Below are positions 28,467 to 37,095 of a stretch of DNA of 64,000 nt, one piece after another (position 1 is the stretch's first letter; every line of letters begins with the position of its first letter). The stretch spans positions 744,001 to 808,000 of the forward strand of contig NZ_JAICCF010000001.1 in NCBI RefSeq assembly GCF_019492185.1, read 5' to 3'. The position numbers and the translations under genes are program-made. The notes under the pieces are model-generated. The model was not told the origin of the DNA and made no database searches. It saw only the letters and a program-made list of their open reading frames with translations. Source of the DNA: Chitinophaga rhizophila (GTDB taxonomy: Bacteria; Bacteroidota; Bacteroidia; Chitinophagales; Chitinophagaceae).

Positions 28467-29900
28467 TTATTTAACTGGCGTCAAATCCATTGCTTTCGCT
28501 TTTTCGAGCAGGAAAGCATAGGCGGCATCGTAGGTATTGGGAATAACCCCATCCAGGATGGCTTCGCGGATGGCATTTTTGAGATCGCCTACTACTCTGG
28601 AAGGGGGTAAGCCGAAGGTTTCCATGATCATTTCACCGGTAACCGGTGGTTGCCAGTTACGAATACGATCACTTTCTTCTACTTCTTTCAGGCGTTGGCG
28701 TACCAGTTCGAAGTTTTCCAGGTAGCGCTTTACTTTTACCCTGTTCTTAGAGGTGATATCTGCTTCACAGAGCATCATGAGTCCTTCTATATCATCACCG
28801 GCATCAAACAGCAATCGACGTATAGCAGAGTCGGTTATATTTTCCTTTGTTACGCTGATGGGGCGCAGATGAAGTTCTACCAGTTTCTTTACGAGCCGCA
28901 TATTTTCATGCAGGGGTAGTTTCATTTTGGTAAAGATGCGCGTTACCATTTTACCACCTACTGCATCATGTCCGTGAAAGGTCCATCCATGTCCGGGTTC
29001 AAAGCGTTTAGTGGCTGGTTTACCAATATCATGCAGTAATGCTGACCAGCGAAGCCAGAGATCTTTGGTATTACGGGCGATATTATCTACCACCTGTAAA
29101 GTATGATAGAAGTTGTCCTTATGGCCTTTTCCTTCTACCATCTCCACTCCTACAAGGTCTACCATCTGGGGCAGAATGATCTTCATGATACCGGCTTTAT
29201 ATAACAGATCCAGTCCTACGGATGGTACCGGGGAGAGCATGATCTTATTAAATTCGTCGGTAATACGCTCCTGGGTGATAATCTTTATACGTTCTGCATT
29301 CTCTTTGATGCCCGTGAAGGCTTCATCAGAGATAGTGAACTGTAGCTGGGAGGCAAAACGGATGGCCCGCATCATACGAAGCGGATCATCGATAAAAGTC
29401 TGTGCAGGTTCCAGTGGCGTTCTGATAATCTTTGCTTCGAGATCAGCGATTCCTCCGAAAGGATCTACGAGGCTGCCGTAATCTTCTTCATTCAGACTAA
29501 TAGCCAGGGCGTTAATCGTAAAGTCCCTGCGCAGCTGATCATCTCTGAGTGTGCCAGGCTGCACATCGGGGTTACGGGAGTCATGGCGGTAGCTTTCTTT
29601 ACGGGCACCCACAAATTCTATTTCCAGGTCGTTCCATTTCACCTGGGCGGTACCATAGGTTTTAAAGAAGCTCACTTTCGCATTGTCGAAATAGCCGGCT
29701 ACTTTATGCGCGAGGGCAATACCATCTCCTACGCATACGACATCCATATCTTTGGTACGTCTGTTCAATAATTTGTCCCGCACAAAGCCACCGATCAAAT
29801 AGCAGGGCGTACCCAGTTCCTGGGCTGCTAAAGCTATCTGTTCCAACACTTTCCGTTCCTGCAGGGTACAGGGAATATCTATAGGCTTTCTGCTGATCAT
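28467..29900 (-). CDS. cca: CCA tRNA nucleotidyltransferase with HD domain
   Basis: A 477-residue enzyme that adds or repairs the CCA end of tRNAs. The ATG at 29900 is preferred to an in-frame TTG 18 bases upstream. The nucleotidyltransferase head has LIGGFVRDKLLNRRTKDMDV (GGxVRD, and DxD as DMD). The neck shows RRDFTINALAISL and DPLRMMRAIRFASQL. The C-terminal half is an HD domain (LLHDIGKPATKRFEPGHGW). The HD domain is typical of Bacteroidota and many other bacterial cca/poly(A) polymerase-type proteins. The tRNA-Leu at 33961 lacks a complete encoded CCA, consistent with need for this enzyme. Confidence 0.93.
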   Translation of the reverse strand: MISRKPIDIPCTLQERKVLEQIALAAQELGTPCYLIGGFVRDKLLNRRTKDMDVVCVGDGIALAHKVAGYFDNAKVSFFKTYGTAQVKWNDLEIEFVGARKESYRHDSRNPDVQPGTLRDDQLRRDFTINALAISLNEEDYGSLVDPFGGIADLEAKIIRTPLEPAQTFIDDPLRMMRAIRFASQLQFTISDEAFTGIKENAERIKIITQERITDEFNKIMLSPVPSVGLDLLYKAGIMKIILPQMVDLVGVEMVEGKGHKDNFYHTLQVVDNIARNTKDLWLRWSALLHDIGKPATKRFEPGHGWTFHGHDAVGGKMVTRIFTKMKLPLHENMRLVKKLVELHLRPISVTKENITDSAIRRLLFDAGDDIEGLMMLCEADITSKNRVKVKRYLENFELVRQRLKEVEESDRIRNWQPPVTGEMIMETFGLPPSRVVGDLKNAIREAILDGVIPNTYDAAYAFLLEKAKAMDLTPVK

Positions 29901-29930
29901 AAACGAATAAAACGGCAAAAATAGGTTTTT

Positions 29931-30500
29931 TTATCTGATCACTTCAATACTGCCATCTTTCCGCAACCGGATGATCCTGGAAGCCTGCGCGGGGGTGGTG
30001 TCATCCTGGCGGTACCCCACCACGTGATCTACACCGTTCCTGATTGCCATACTTACATCAGCGAAGGTAGCAGGTGATGGTTGTCCGCTGATATTAGCAG
30101 AAGTAGATACTAACGGTTTACGCAGCCGTTTGATGAGATGGCGGCAGAAGGTGTCTTTTACGATACGGATGGCTACAGTGCCGTCGCTATTGATTACATT
30201 GGGAGCGAGGTCAAGTGCACCTTCATAGATGACGGTGGTAGGTCTGTCAAAGCCTGCCAGGACATCTGCGATATCGGGGCTGGGATGGGCCACATATTTC
30301 AGCAGATCTTTCACATCTGCCAGCAGAATGACGAGGCTTTTCGCCTCGGGGCGTTGTTTGAGTGCAAATACCTTTTTTACTGCCTCTTCGTCGGTCGCAT
30401 CACAACCGATCCCCCAGATGGTATCAGTGGGATATAATATCAATCCTCCGGAGCGTAGCACCTGGAGGGAGGCAGTTACATCATTTTCAAAATCAGTCAT
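29931..30500 (-). CDS. Sua5/YciO/YrdC-type threonylcarbamoyl-AMP synthase
   Basis: A 189-residue single-domain YrdC-type protein, expected to make threonylcarbamoyl-AMP for the t6A37 tRNA modification. Motifs are GGLILYPTDTIWGIGCDATD, FALKQRPEAKSLVILL (KRP substrate loop) and PLVSTSANISGQPSPATF. It has the short TsaC-like form without the Sua5 C-terminal domain. Its start is four bases from the stop of the upstream glycosyltransferase gene, so the two are probably cotranscribed. The YciO branch cannot be excluded. Confidence 0.9.
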   Translation of the reverse strand: MTDFENDVTASLQVLRSGGLILYPTDTIWGIGCDATDEEAVKKVFALKQRPEAKSLVILLADVKDLLKYVAHPSPDIADVLAGFDRPTTVIYEGALDLAPNVINSDGTVAIRIVKDTFCRHLIKRLRKPLVSTSANISGQPSPATFADVSMAIRNGVDHVVGYRQDDTTPAQASRIIRLRKDGSIEVIR

Positions 30501-30503
30501 AAT

Positions 30504-31634
30504 TTATAAACTTTCGTAGACCTTCATTACGCCGGCGGCACATCTTTCACGCGTAAACAACTGTGCGTGTGCCCACCCTTTTGTTTTCATGTCCGCAGCA
30601 ACATCAGGTTCGCGGAGTACCTTCTTCATGGCATCAGCAATAGTACCAGGCTGCAGCGGGTTGACGTACAGGGCTGCATTACCTCCGGTTTCACCAAAAC
30701 AGGAACCGGCAGAAGTGATAACCGGGGTACGGCTCCACAACGCTTCCAGGATAGGAATACCAAAACCTTCAAAGATAGAAGGATATATCAATGCTTCCGC
30801 GCCCTGGTACAACAACGGCAGGTCTGCATCTGCCAGACGGCCTTTTTCATTGAGCCAGATGATACGGTCTGACATATCATGTTTCTCTATGAATGCCTTC
30901 ACTTTTTTCTTATAGCTGCTTCCGCCGCCCAGTACTACCAATGGCAAATCTACATCACCTTTCAGCTGCAGCATGGCCTGGATGATACCCAGCAGATTCT
31001 TACGTTCAATGATAGAGCCTACATACAGGAAGTAGGAATCAGGCAATCCATATTGCGCTTTCATTTTGCTGATACGGGTAGCATCATGCATCGTGGCAAA
31101 GAACTCATCGCAACTCTGGTATACGACTGTGATCTTTTCTGCCGGCGTTTTATAATAATGAATGATATCCTGCTTTGTTTGTTCACTGATAGCGATGATA
31201 TGATCTGCATACTTACAGGCATATTTTGCTTTCCGCCGGTAGGTTTGAACGTCAATAGGGTTATATTGTCCAGGGTAGCGTTCAAATATGAGGTCATGCA
31301 TTGTGACAATGCTTTTCACACCACTGGTATGGATACCAAATGGTATTTCATGGCTTAATCCGTGGTAGATATCGATCCCTTTAGCGGCGAGTTCCTTTAC
31401 TACATATTTACTTCTCCAGGCGCTCCTGAACCAGCGGTGCAGACGTTTCTCCGGCAGCACAGATTGCATATTTGCAAACCCCGCAGTTTGATACATGGTA
31501 GTCAGCTTAGGAGCATACAGGAAGTAATTATGCTGCGGATGATAGGTAGCCAGGGAACTGATTAAGGTACGGCTATAGTTCCCCAGTCCGGTATTATTCT
31601 GGTAGGCCCGCTTCGCATCGAAGGCAATATTCAT
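30504..31634 (-). CDS. GT4-type glycosyltransferase
   Basis: A 376-residue cytoplasmic GT-B glycosyltransferase. The N-terminal domain starts NIAFDAKRAYQNNTGLGNYS. The C-terminal nucleotide-sugar domain has YFLYVGSIIERKNLLGIIQA and the family signature ALIYPSIFEGFGIPILEALW with the two conserved glutamates of the EX7E motif, followed by SRTPVITSAGS. It transfers a sugar from an activated donor to an unknown acceptor, possibly in envelope polysaccharide synthesis. No other glycan gene is adjacent. Confidence 0.88.
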   Translation of the reverse strand: MNIAFDAKRAYQNNTGLGNYSRTLISSLATYHPQHNYFLYAPKLTTMYQTAGFANMQSVLPEKRLHRWFRSAWRSKYVVKELAAKGIDIYHGLSHEIPFGIHTSGVKSIVTMHDLIFERYPGQYNPIDVQTYRRKAKYACKYADHIIAISEQTKQDIIHYYKTPAEKITVVYQSCDEFFATMHDATRISKMKAQYGLPDSYFLYVGSIIERKNLLGIIQAMLQLKGDVDLPLVVLGGGSSYKKKVKAFIEKHDMSDRIIWLNEKGRLADADLPLLYQGAEALIYPSIFEGFGIPILEALWSRTPVITSAGSCFGETGGNAALYVNPLQPGTIADAMKKVLREPDVAADMKTKGWAHAQLFTRERCAAGVMKVYESL

Positions 31635-31677
31635 AGCAATGTTTAAAGGGTGGTAAAGGTAAGGAATCGCTGCCAGC

Positions 31678-31709
31678 TTGCAACTACTAACATGTTTTCC
31701 TTATGTTTG
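31678..31709 (+). promoter_or_regulatory. Promoter of dapD
   Basis: CTTG with its TTG at 31678-31680, a 21-base spacer and TATGTTTG at 31702-31709 fit the Bacteroidota promoter. The ATG at 31725 is only 15 bases beyond, so the leader would be very short. The promoter lies in the narrow gap to the divergent glycosyltransferase gene. Confidence 0.5.
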
Positions 31710-31724
31710 CAAAAAATTTCAACG

Positions 31725-32537
31725 ATGGAGCTACAAGAATTAATAAAAGCAGCCTGGAACGATCGTAGCTTACTGCAGGAGTCACAGTATAGTGATGCAG
31801 TAAAATGTGTGATCGAGGCAGTAGACAAAGGGAAAACAAGAGTGGCAGAACCCGGAGAGAATGGCTGGAAGGTAAATGAGTGGGTTAAACAGGCCATTTT
31901 GATGTATTTCAGTATCCAGCCAATGGAGACCATGGAAGTAGGACCGTTCGAGTTCTATGATAAAATGAAACTGAAATCCCGTTACAAAGACCTGGGCGTA
32001 CGTGTTGTACCTCATGCTGTTGCCCGTTACGGTGCTTTTATTGCTAAAGGAGCGATCCTGATGCCATCATATGTAAACATCGGCGCTTATGTAGACGAGG
32101 GTACCATGGTTGATACCTGGGCTACAGTAGGATCCTGCGCGCAGATCGGCAAGCACGTTCACCTGAGTGGCGGTGTAGGCATCGGTGGCGTACTGGAACC
32201 ATTGCAGGCTAGTCCGGTGATCATCGAAGATGGTTGCTTCATCGGTTCCCGCTGCATCGTGGTAGAAGGTGTTATTGTTGAAAAAGAAGCGGTATTGGGT
32301 GCTAACGTAGTACTGACACAGAGTACCAAGATCATTGATGTAAGTGGTCCTGAACCAATTGAATATAAAGGCCGTGTACCGGCACGCAGCGTAGTGATCC
32401 CGGGTACATATACCAAGAAGTTCCCAGCAGGTGAATACCAGGTATCCTGTGCACTGATCATCGGTCAGCGTAAAGCGTCTACAGATCTGAAAACCAGTCT
32501 GAACGACACCCTGAGAGAATTTAGCGTAGCTGTATAA
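31725..32537 (+). CDS. dapD: Tetrahydrodipicolinate N-succinyltransferase
   Basis: A 270-residue enzyme of the succinylase branch of lysine and diaminopimelate synthesis. The ATG at 31725 is chosen because MELQELIKAAWNDRSLLQ is the normal DapD start; the open frame extends upstream but without family similarity. An alpha-helical N-terminus is followed by the left-handed beta-helix of hexapeptide repeats (GAFIAKGAILMPSYVNIGAY, GTMVDTWATVGSCAQIGKHV, VIIEDGCFIGSRCIVVEG). It supplies meso-DAP for peptidoglycan. It has its own promoter and terminator. Confidence 0.95.
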   Translation: MELQELIKAAWNDRSLLQESQYSDAVKCVIEAVDKGKTRVAEPGENGWKVNEWVKQAILMYFSIQPMETMEVGPFEFYDKMKLKSRYKDLGVRVVPHAVARYGAFIAKGAILMPSYVNIGAYVDEGTMVDTWATVGSCAQIGKHVHLSGGVGIGGVLEPLQASPVIIEDGCFIGSRCIVVEGVIVEKEAVLGANVVLTQSTKIIDVSGPEPIEYKGRVPARSVVIPGTYTKKFPAGEYQVSCALIIGQRKASTDLKTSLNDTLREFSVAV

Positions 32538-32556
32538 GCTATCTGAAAATACTTTA

Positions 32557-32590
32557 TGAGCCGCTTCTTTACCAGAAGCGGCTTTTTTTT
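32557..32590 (+). terminator. Terminator after dapD
   Basis: GAGCCGCTTCT and AGAAGCGGCT pair around a 5-base loop, followed by eight T. Confidence 0.9.
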
Positions 32591-32701
32591 ATATGCTTTG
32601 TAAGTAGTTTTCCCCGTCTGCCTGTCCTATAATATACCAGTAAGAAAACCCGGTTTCCACGAAGATTTTTCCACGTTAGCAAGTACCCTTTATTCATAAA
32701 A

Positions 32702-33847
32702 ATGAAACACATGAAAATTCCACCGATTGCGGCAGTACTCCTGGCCCTTGTTATGGGCAGCTGCGGAAAAAAGGAGATCAAAGACACCGAAAAACTATCC
32801 ACGAATGAACTCGGGACTATCAGCGCCGTCCAACCTGTACGCTCAGAAGCACTGCTGGCCATGCAGTGTTACAACAATGCCTTTTACAATCAATACGGCA
32901 CCTATGGAACATCTTTTAAAGCCTATTATTATTCTGATGTGACACGCACCGGCAGAATGGATTTCTGGCGGCAGGCAGAAGCTATTGAGACATTAATTGA
33001 CGCCTACAACGTCAATAACAATGCAGACCTTCGCAACAAGATCGTGTACCTGTACAATGGTATGCGCGATGCTCACGGATTGCTATGGACCGCCAACACC
33101 TTCAATGATGATGTGATATGGGGAGCCCTGATGTGCGTCCGCGCCTTCCTGATCACCAACGACGGAGGTATGAAGGATATGGCGAAAAATAACTTCGACA
33201 TGGTCTGGAACCGCGCCTGGGATAACAACCTTGGCGGCGGCCTGTGGTGGACAACCGCCAAAGCCACTAAAAATGCCTGTGTAAATGCCCCCGCCGCCAT
33301 CTGCGCTATGTACCTGTACCAGGTAACAGGAGATGTTAGCTACCGGGACAAAGCCAAACAGCTGACCGACTGGATGGTAAGCCGCCTCTATAGCTCTAAC
33401 GGTGAAGTGAAAGGTGCTATCAACGCTGCCGGCACGATTACCGAAGGTGCCCGGACCTACACCCAGGGAACCTTTATCGGCGCATGCAGCATGTTGCACA
33501 ATGCATACCCGTCCTCTAACTTCAGGAACATGGCTATCAAAGCGATGGACTATACCAGGAGTAATATGTGTAATGCGCAGGGATTGCTACCGGATGAATA
33601 TGACTGTGATGACTGCCAGGGCTTCAAAGCTATCTTTGCCCGTTGGGCCTGCAGGTTCGTCAAGGATCACAGCCTGCAGAGCAGCTATGCCAGCTGGCTT
33701 AACTACAACGCAGCAGAAGCCTGGAACTACCGCAACTCCAATGGTCTGATGTGGGGACAATGGTGGCGCAGAACACCGGATAACTATCTCAACTCTTTCG
33801 AGACGACGAATGGTGTGGCGATGATGAATGGCGTATGGTTGTTCTAA
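32702..33847 (+). CDS. Glycoside hydrolase family 76 lipoprotein
   Basis: A 381-residue lipoprotein of the GH76 (endo-alpha-1,6-mannanase) fold. The lipobox gives Cys21 (LVMGSCGKKE); a second in-frame ATG at 32711 could also be the start. The (alpha/alpha)6 barrel shows the catalytic Asp pair, Asp136-Asp137, in TFNDDVIWGALMCVRAFL. Aromatic substrate-cleft motifs NLGGGLWWTT, YTQGTFIGAC and NGLMWGQWWRR agree with the family. It probably cuts alpha-mannan at the cell surface. It stands alone, with no SusC/D pair beside it, and borders tRNA-Leu. Confidence 0.85.
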   Translation: MKHMKIPPIAAVLLALVMGSCGKKEIKDTEKLSTNELGTISAVQPVRSEALLAMQCYNNAFYNQYGTYGTSFKAYYYSDVTRTGRMDFWRQAEAIETLIDAYNVNNNADLRNKIVYLYNGMRDAHGLLWTANTFNDDVIWGALMCVRAFLITNDGGMKDMAKNNFDMVWNRAWDNNLGGGLWWTTAKATKNACVNAPAAICAMYLYQVTGDVSYRDKAKQLTDWMVSRLYSSNGEVKGAINAAGTITEGARTYTQGTFIGACSMLHNAYPSSNFRNMAIKAMDYTRSNMCNAQGLLPDEYDCDDCQGFKAIFARWACRFVKDHSLQSSYASWLNYNAAEAWNYRNSNGLMWGQWWRRTPDNYLNSFETTNGVAMMNGVWLF

Positions 33848-33852
33848 TATTT

Positions 33853-33889
33853 TACCCCTTTCGCTGGTCTGAGATCAGCGAAGGGGGTA
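33853..33889 (+). terminator. Terminator after the GH76 gene
   Basis: TACCCCTTTCGCTG and CAGCGAAGGGGGTA form a 14-bp stem with a 9-base loop and one G-U pair, ten bases after the stop. Confidence 0.75.
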
Positions 33890-35617
33890 TCTGTTTAAAA
33901 AAATATTTGGAGGTTTGAAGGAAATGTTTACCTTTGCACTCCCTGACACGGAAATCAGTTGCCCAGATGGCGAAATTGGTAGACGCACTGTGTTCAGGTC
34001 GCAGCGCTCGCAAGGGTGTGCTGGTTCGAATCCAGTTCTGGGCACAAAAGCGGAAAGGTCGGAGATGTCTCCGACCTTTTGCTTTTTAAGGTGGTCAAGA
34101 TCCTTTCTGGGCTTGGTTATCAGCTCGAGGATGATGTTTGGTTCCGTGGTTCGAAATTTGTTTTCCGAAAAAATCAGCTTTTCTGCGAAGATCGAACCAA
34201 TGATTTGTTTTTTGCCGATTGGGGAAGCGGAAACATAGCGAGTAGCAATGTTCTTCATGATTTCGCCGCCTTGGGAGAGGTATTCCTGGTAGTTGTCGTT
34301 GGTGGATAATAGCTTTGTTTTCTTCTTTTCTAGTTCCTCTATCTTCCTGGTCAGGTCTGTCTTAATCTCTTTAAATTCTTCTGCTGTAAATTCATCATCT
34401 AAGCGTAAAGAACGTGCGTTTTGTATTCTTATATATAGTTTGTCTATCTCTGCCTGCGTTTCTTTAAGCTCCTGTTCCTTCCCTTGGTTATCCTTCTTTA
34501 ATGAATTACTGATAAGCTGGCAATAATAGTCGATGATAGGTGCATTGACTGCTATCTGACCTAATTGTCTAACGAATGCCTCGTTGGCGGTATCTGCCCG
34601 GAAACGCTCTTTGCATAGCTTGACGGATTGGCAATGGTAGTAATAATAGACACCGCCGTTTCCTTTTGATCCACTCCCACTTAATAGTCTCCCGCATCTA
34701 GGACAGATCAGGAAGCCTCGTAAGGGTAATTGCTGGTCAATTTCTGTGAAGGTATTCACCCTAACATTCCGCTTCTTCCCTTTCAGGACGTCCTGAACAT
34801 CGTCAAATAGACTTTCAGGGATGATAGGCTCATGAATACCTTTTACACTGTGAGCTGGTTCGTTTTTATAGGCAGCTATGAAAACCTTCCCACAATAGAC
34901 TGGATTACGGACTAGGCTCCAAAACTGGCTCCTACCTATTTTTAATCCTTGTCTATTAGCCATACGCCGGAGTGTATCAATGTCCCACATACCTCTGGAT
35001 AGCTCTTCGAACGCCCAACGGACTATTTCCGCCTTTTCATCGGGAATAAGAAATGGCTTGTTCTGAGCGTCACGTCCGTTCTTATAGCCAATCGGGGCAA
35101 TGCCCAGGTATCTCCCCTCTTTCTTGGCTCTGCGCATACCATGAAGCGTATTTAAAGCTCTCCGGTCATTTTCGACCTCTGGTGTAGTAAGATAAATAGC
35201 CAGCATGATCTTGCTTTCTGGTATATCCATATCCAAAGGCTGTTCAATGGACTGAGGTTCTACGGATAGCCTTTTCAGCTTGCCGATCATTTCATAGGCA
35301 GCGGCAACATTTCGAGAGAACCGATCCCATTTAGAAAATAGTATCAGGTCAACAATACCTTTGTTCTTGCTGATTACATGCAGCATCTTTTGGAACTCCG
35401 GCCTGTCAAACGTCTTTGCAGAATGGTCTTCTCTATAAATGCCGACCACCTGGATGTTCTCTTTCTCACAATAACGTATTAACACCTCTTCCTGATGGGC
35501 CAAGCTATAACCGTCAGCTTGCTCGTCTGTGCTTACTCTTGGATATAGGAATGCTTTTCTTTGCGTGATCATTGTTGTAGTCTTTAAGGTGATGGATTTG
35601 TGGATTTGATTGTTCAT
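33875..35617 (-). CDS. Large serine recombinase (integrase)
   Basis: The open frame codes 580 residues. The resolvase/invertase domain has the nucleophile in LYPRVSTDEQADGYSL (Ser29, or Ser14 if the second ATG at 35572 is used) and LILFSKWDRFSRNVAAAYEM. A recombinase domain follows (about 180-290), then the zinc ribbon FLICPRCGRLLSGSGSKG with CQSVKLCKERF, and a coiled coil (about 375-440). This is the large-serine-integrase plan. The final 45 or so residues are the antisense translation of the adjacent hairpin and tRNA-Leu, so the natural C-terminus was probably near 34080. The enzyme most likely moved the island. An 85-residue frame overlaps its 5' end. Confidence 0.9.
   Translation of the reverse strand: MNNQIHKSITLKTTTMITQRKAFLYPRVSTDEQADGYSLAHQEEVLIRYCEKENIQVVGIYREDHSAKTFDRPEFQKMLHVISKNKGIVDLILFSKWDRFSRNVAAAYEMIGKLKRLSVEPQSIEQPLDMDIPESKIMLAIYLTTPEVENDRRALNTLHGMRRAKKEGRYLGIAPIGYKNGRDAQNKPFLIPDEKAEIVRWAFEELSRGMWDIDTLRRMANRQGLKIGRSQFWSLVRNPVYCGKVFIAAYKNEPAHSVKGIHEPIIPESLFDDVQDVLKGKKRNVRVNTFTEIDQQLPLRGFLICPRCGRLLSGSGSKGNGGVYYYYHCQSVKLCKERFRADTANEAFVRQLGQIAVNAPIIDYYCQLISNSLKKDNQGKEQELKETQAEIDKLYIRIQNARSLRLDDEFTAEEFKEIKTDLTRKIEELEKKKTKLLSTNDNYQEYLSQGGEIMKNIATRYVSASPIGKKQIIGSIFAEKLIFSENKFRTTEPNIILELITKPRKDLDHLKKQKVGDISDLSAFVPRTGFEPAHPCERCDLNTVRLPISPSGQLISVSGSAKVNISFKPPNIFLNRYPLR
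33906..33936 (+). promoter_or_regulatory. Promoter of tRNA-Leu
   Basis: TTTG at 33906-33909, a 19-base spacer and TACCTTTG at 33929-33936 match the Bacteroidota consensus perfectly. The tRNA begins 25 bases beyond. Confidence 0.75.
33961..34044 (+). tRNA. tRNA-Leu (anticodon CAG)
   Basis: The acceptor arms GCCCAGA and TCTGGGC pair perfectly. The anticodon arm CTGTG-TTCAGGT-CGCAG gives anticodon CAG, reading CUG. A long class II variable arm follows. The T arm contains GGTTCGAATCC. The discriminator base is A44 (34044). The next bases are CA, so a full CCA end is not encoded. This tRNA marks the left boundary of the mobile island, and its whole length is read in antisense as the tail of the serine recombinase frame. 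Confidence 0.95.
34054..34079. terminator. Hairpin between tRNA-Leu and the recombinase
   Basis: AAAGGTCGGAGA and TCTCCGACCTTT form a perfect 12-bp stem with a TG loop and T-rich flank. It starts nine bases after the tRNA end and probably terminates the tRNA transcript. A near-copy lies at 46006-46031. Confidence 0.75.
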
Positions 35618-35771
35618 ATATATTTAGATCAATAGCGGCCAGACGATGTATAAAGTCTATTATTATGGTAACTTCTTCATCTGTATAAGCGTATTGATCT
35701 GCCTGGAGGATTCTTGTTGCTTCCTCAATTGAGGGTTTTTCGAGTAACTGACGTTGGACTTCATGTTTCAT
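35514..35771 (-). CDS. Small protein upstream of the serine recombinase
   Basis: An 85-residue protein starting MKHEVQRQLLEKPSIEEATR, with a helical N-terminal half (ILQADQYAYTDEEVTIIIDF) and a basic C-terminus (HAKKSIPISKSKHRRAS). It overlaps the recombinase frame by about 104 bases if the first recombinase ATG is used, or 59 if the second is used. This suggests translational coupling. The family is not recognised; a recombination directionality or accessory role is only suggested by position. Confidence 0.5.
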   Translation of the reverse strand: MKHEVQRQLLEKPSIEEATRILQADQYAYTDEEVTIIIDFIHRLAAIDLNIYEQSNPQIHHLKDYNNDHAKKSIPISKSKHRRAS

Positions 35772-35873
35772 ATGATTAAATAAGAGACCAATATACAGCC
35801 ACCCAAAAATCTACTTCCCCGCTTTTCCTCGAAATGTCATGTATGGTAAAAAACTTGCTCGAATTTGCTCAGA

Positions 35874-36101
35874 TTATTTTCCGTCATTCAATCGTAAACC
35901 GGATTCAGGGTCATTTAAACTGGTGTAAATCTCTTTCATGACGAGATACATTTCGTCGGCTAACAGTCGACTTCCATTTGACCGCGAGTTGAAATCCATT
36001 TGACTTTTAGTTGAAAAAGATTGGAAAAAGTTAAAAAGAGTCGGAAAACGGTAGAAACCTAGACACGCCAATCTGCTATCTCTACGCTTTTGCTTCCCCA
36101 T
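35874..36101 (-). CDS. Hypothetical 75-residue protein
   Basis: Starts MGKQKRRDSRLACLGFYRF and ends in LNDPESGLRLNDGK. It overlaps the end of the upstream gene (36082) by 20 bases, consistent with an operon. The middle (SRSNGSRLLADEMYLVMKEI) looks protein-like, but the first 35 residues have no clear pattern. No family is recognised. It could be a chance frame. Confidence 0.35.
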   Translation of the reverse strand: MGKQKRRDSRLACLGFYRFPTLFNFFQSFSTKSQMDFNSRSNGSRLLADEMYLVMKEIYTSLNDPESGLRLNDGK

Positions 36102-36402
36102 AGCGCTGTTTTAAGATTATACTACATGCCTCTACTAATCGAATAACGTCCTCACACAGAATGATATTAAATGAAGCGTTACAATCTTGATCGCTACATG
36201 CCATTAATAGAAGCGATCTCAGATACTCCCTAAATTCCGGCAACGGATAAGAATGAAGGAAATCTGAAACAACCGACATCGGTTCAGAAATCTCTTCAAC
36301 TGTCAGTTCCAATGGCTTCTCGTGCCATTCAGGTAAATTTCTCATATGGATATAGTTATTTTTTATGGTTGGTAATAAAAAACCGGCGGAGGAAGAATCC
36401 AT
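36082..36402 (-). CDS. Hypothetical island protein, 106 residues
   Basis: The ATG at 36402 is preferred to a TTG 18 bases upstream. The sequence is mostly helical with hydrophobic patterning (PLPEFREYLRSLLLMACSDQ and FNIILCEDVIRLVEACSI). No motif or family is recognised. It belongs to the same-strand row of small island genes between the recombinase and the degenerate receiver gene. Confidence 0.55.
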   Translation of the reverse strand: MDSSSAGFLLPTIKNNYIHMRNLPEWHEKPLELTVEEISEPMSVVSDFLHSYPLPEFREYLRSLLLMACSDQDCNASFNIILCEDVIRLVEACSIILKQRYGEAKA

Positions 36403-36519
36403 TACCGGTGTTCCCTTCAAGATATAACCCTATGTTTATTTCAGCTATGGATATTCACGAAAATTCGCATCGGTATTTTTTCATAACATAGATCTGACTA
36501 TAATACCTGCTTAGAAGCA

Positions 36520-37095
36520 TTACTGAGTCAGATTGTGTTTATCCCATTTGAACGCTCTATCATGTATCTGGCACATAACAAGGGATTCATAGATTGGAAT
36601 GATTATGCTAATCCGCTTCTTATTAAAAACAGTATATGTATCATAATCCTTAACTATAGGAGCCAGACGATATGAATCGAATTTAGTAGGTTGCCACTTC
36701 AAATTTGAACAAACACATTCACGGAACAAGGCCGGTGCATTCTCCAATGTGGTGAACAAGTCTTTTATCATGGTATTGGCAAATGTGTCTGGAAACTTCA
36801 GCATGTTTTGAATAGGCTTTTGTGAAGTGTTCAGTCTTTTCTTCCAGTATAGCGATCGTTTCAAGAGTAGCTGAAAGGCGATAGAATGCTGATATAATCT
36901 TAAAACATGCTCAACCTCCCTTGGTGACATTGTATCGACCTTCCCTAGTATCTCAGTGTTTAAATTCGATTTGAACTTTGTTTTACTCCATCTAAGCCCC
37001 TTACAGATGGCGCTAGTGAATTCATCTGGTGCATTCTCTAGGCAAGTCATTAAGTCATTTAAAAAATTGTTTGAATAGTGCTTTATTTCAGTCAT
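36520..37095 (-). CDS. Island protein with an internal tandem duplication
   Basis: A 191-residue protein of unknown function made of two related halves. Residues 10-45 (FLNDLMTCLENAPDEFTSAI, then CKGLRWSKTKF) match residues 108-145 (MIKDLFTTLENAPALFRECV, then CSNLKWQPTKF) in spacing and wording. Each half continues into a helical stretch rich in Tyr, Arg and Lys. No catalytic residues are evident. It overlaps the start of the degenerate receiver gene by 8 bases, so the two are translationally coupled and probably work together. Confidence 0.65.
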   Translation of the reverse strand: MTEIKHYSNNFLNDLMTCLENAPDEFTSAICKGLRWSKTKFKSNLNTEILGKVDTMSPREVEHVLRLYQHSIAFQLLLKRSLYWKKRLNTSQKPIQNMLKFPDTFANTMIKDLFTTLENAPALFRECVCSNLKWQPTKFDSYRLAPIVKDYDTYTVFNKKRISIIIPIYESLVMCQIHDRAFKWDKHNLTQ

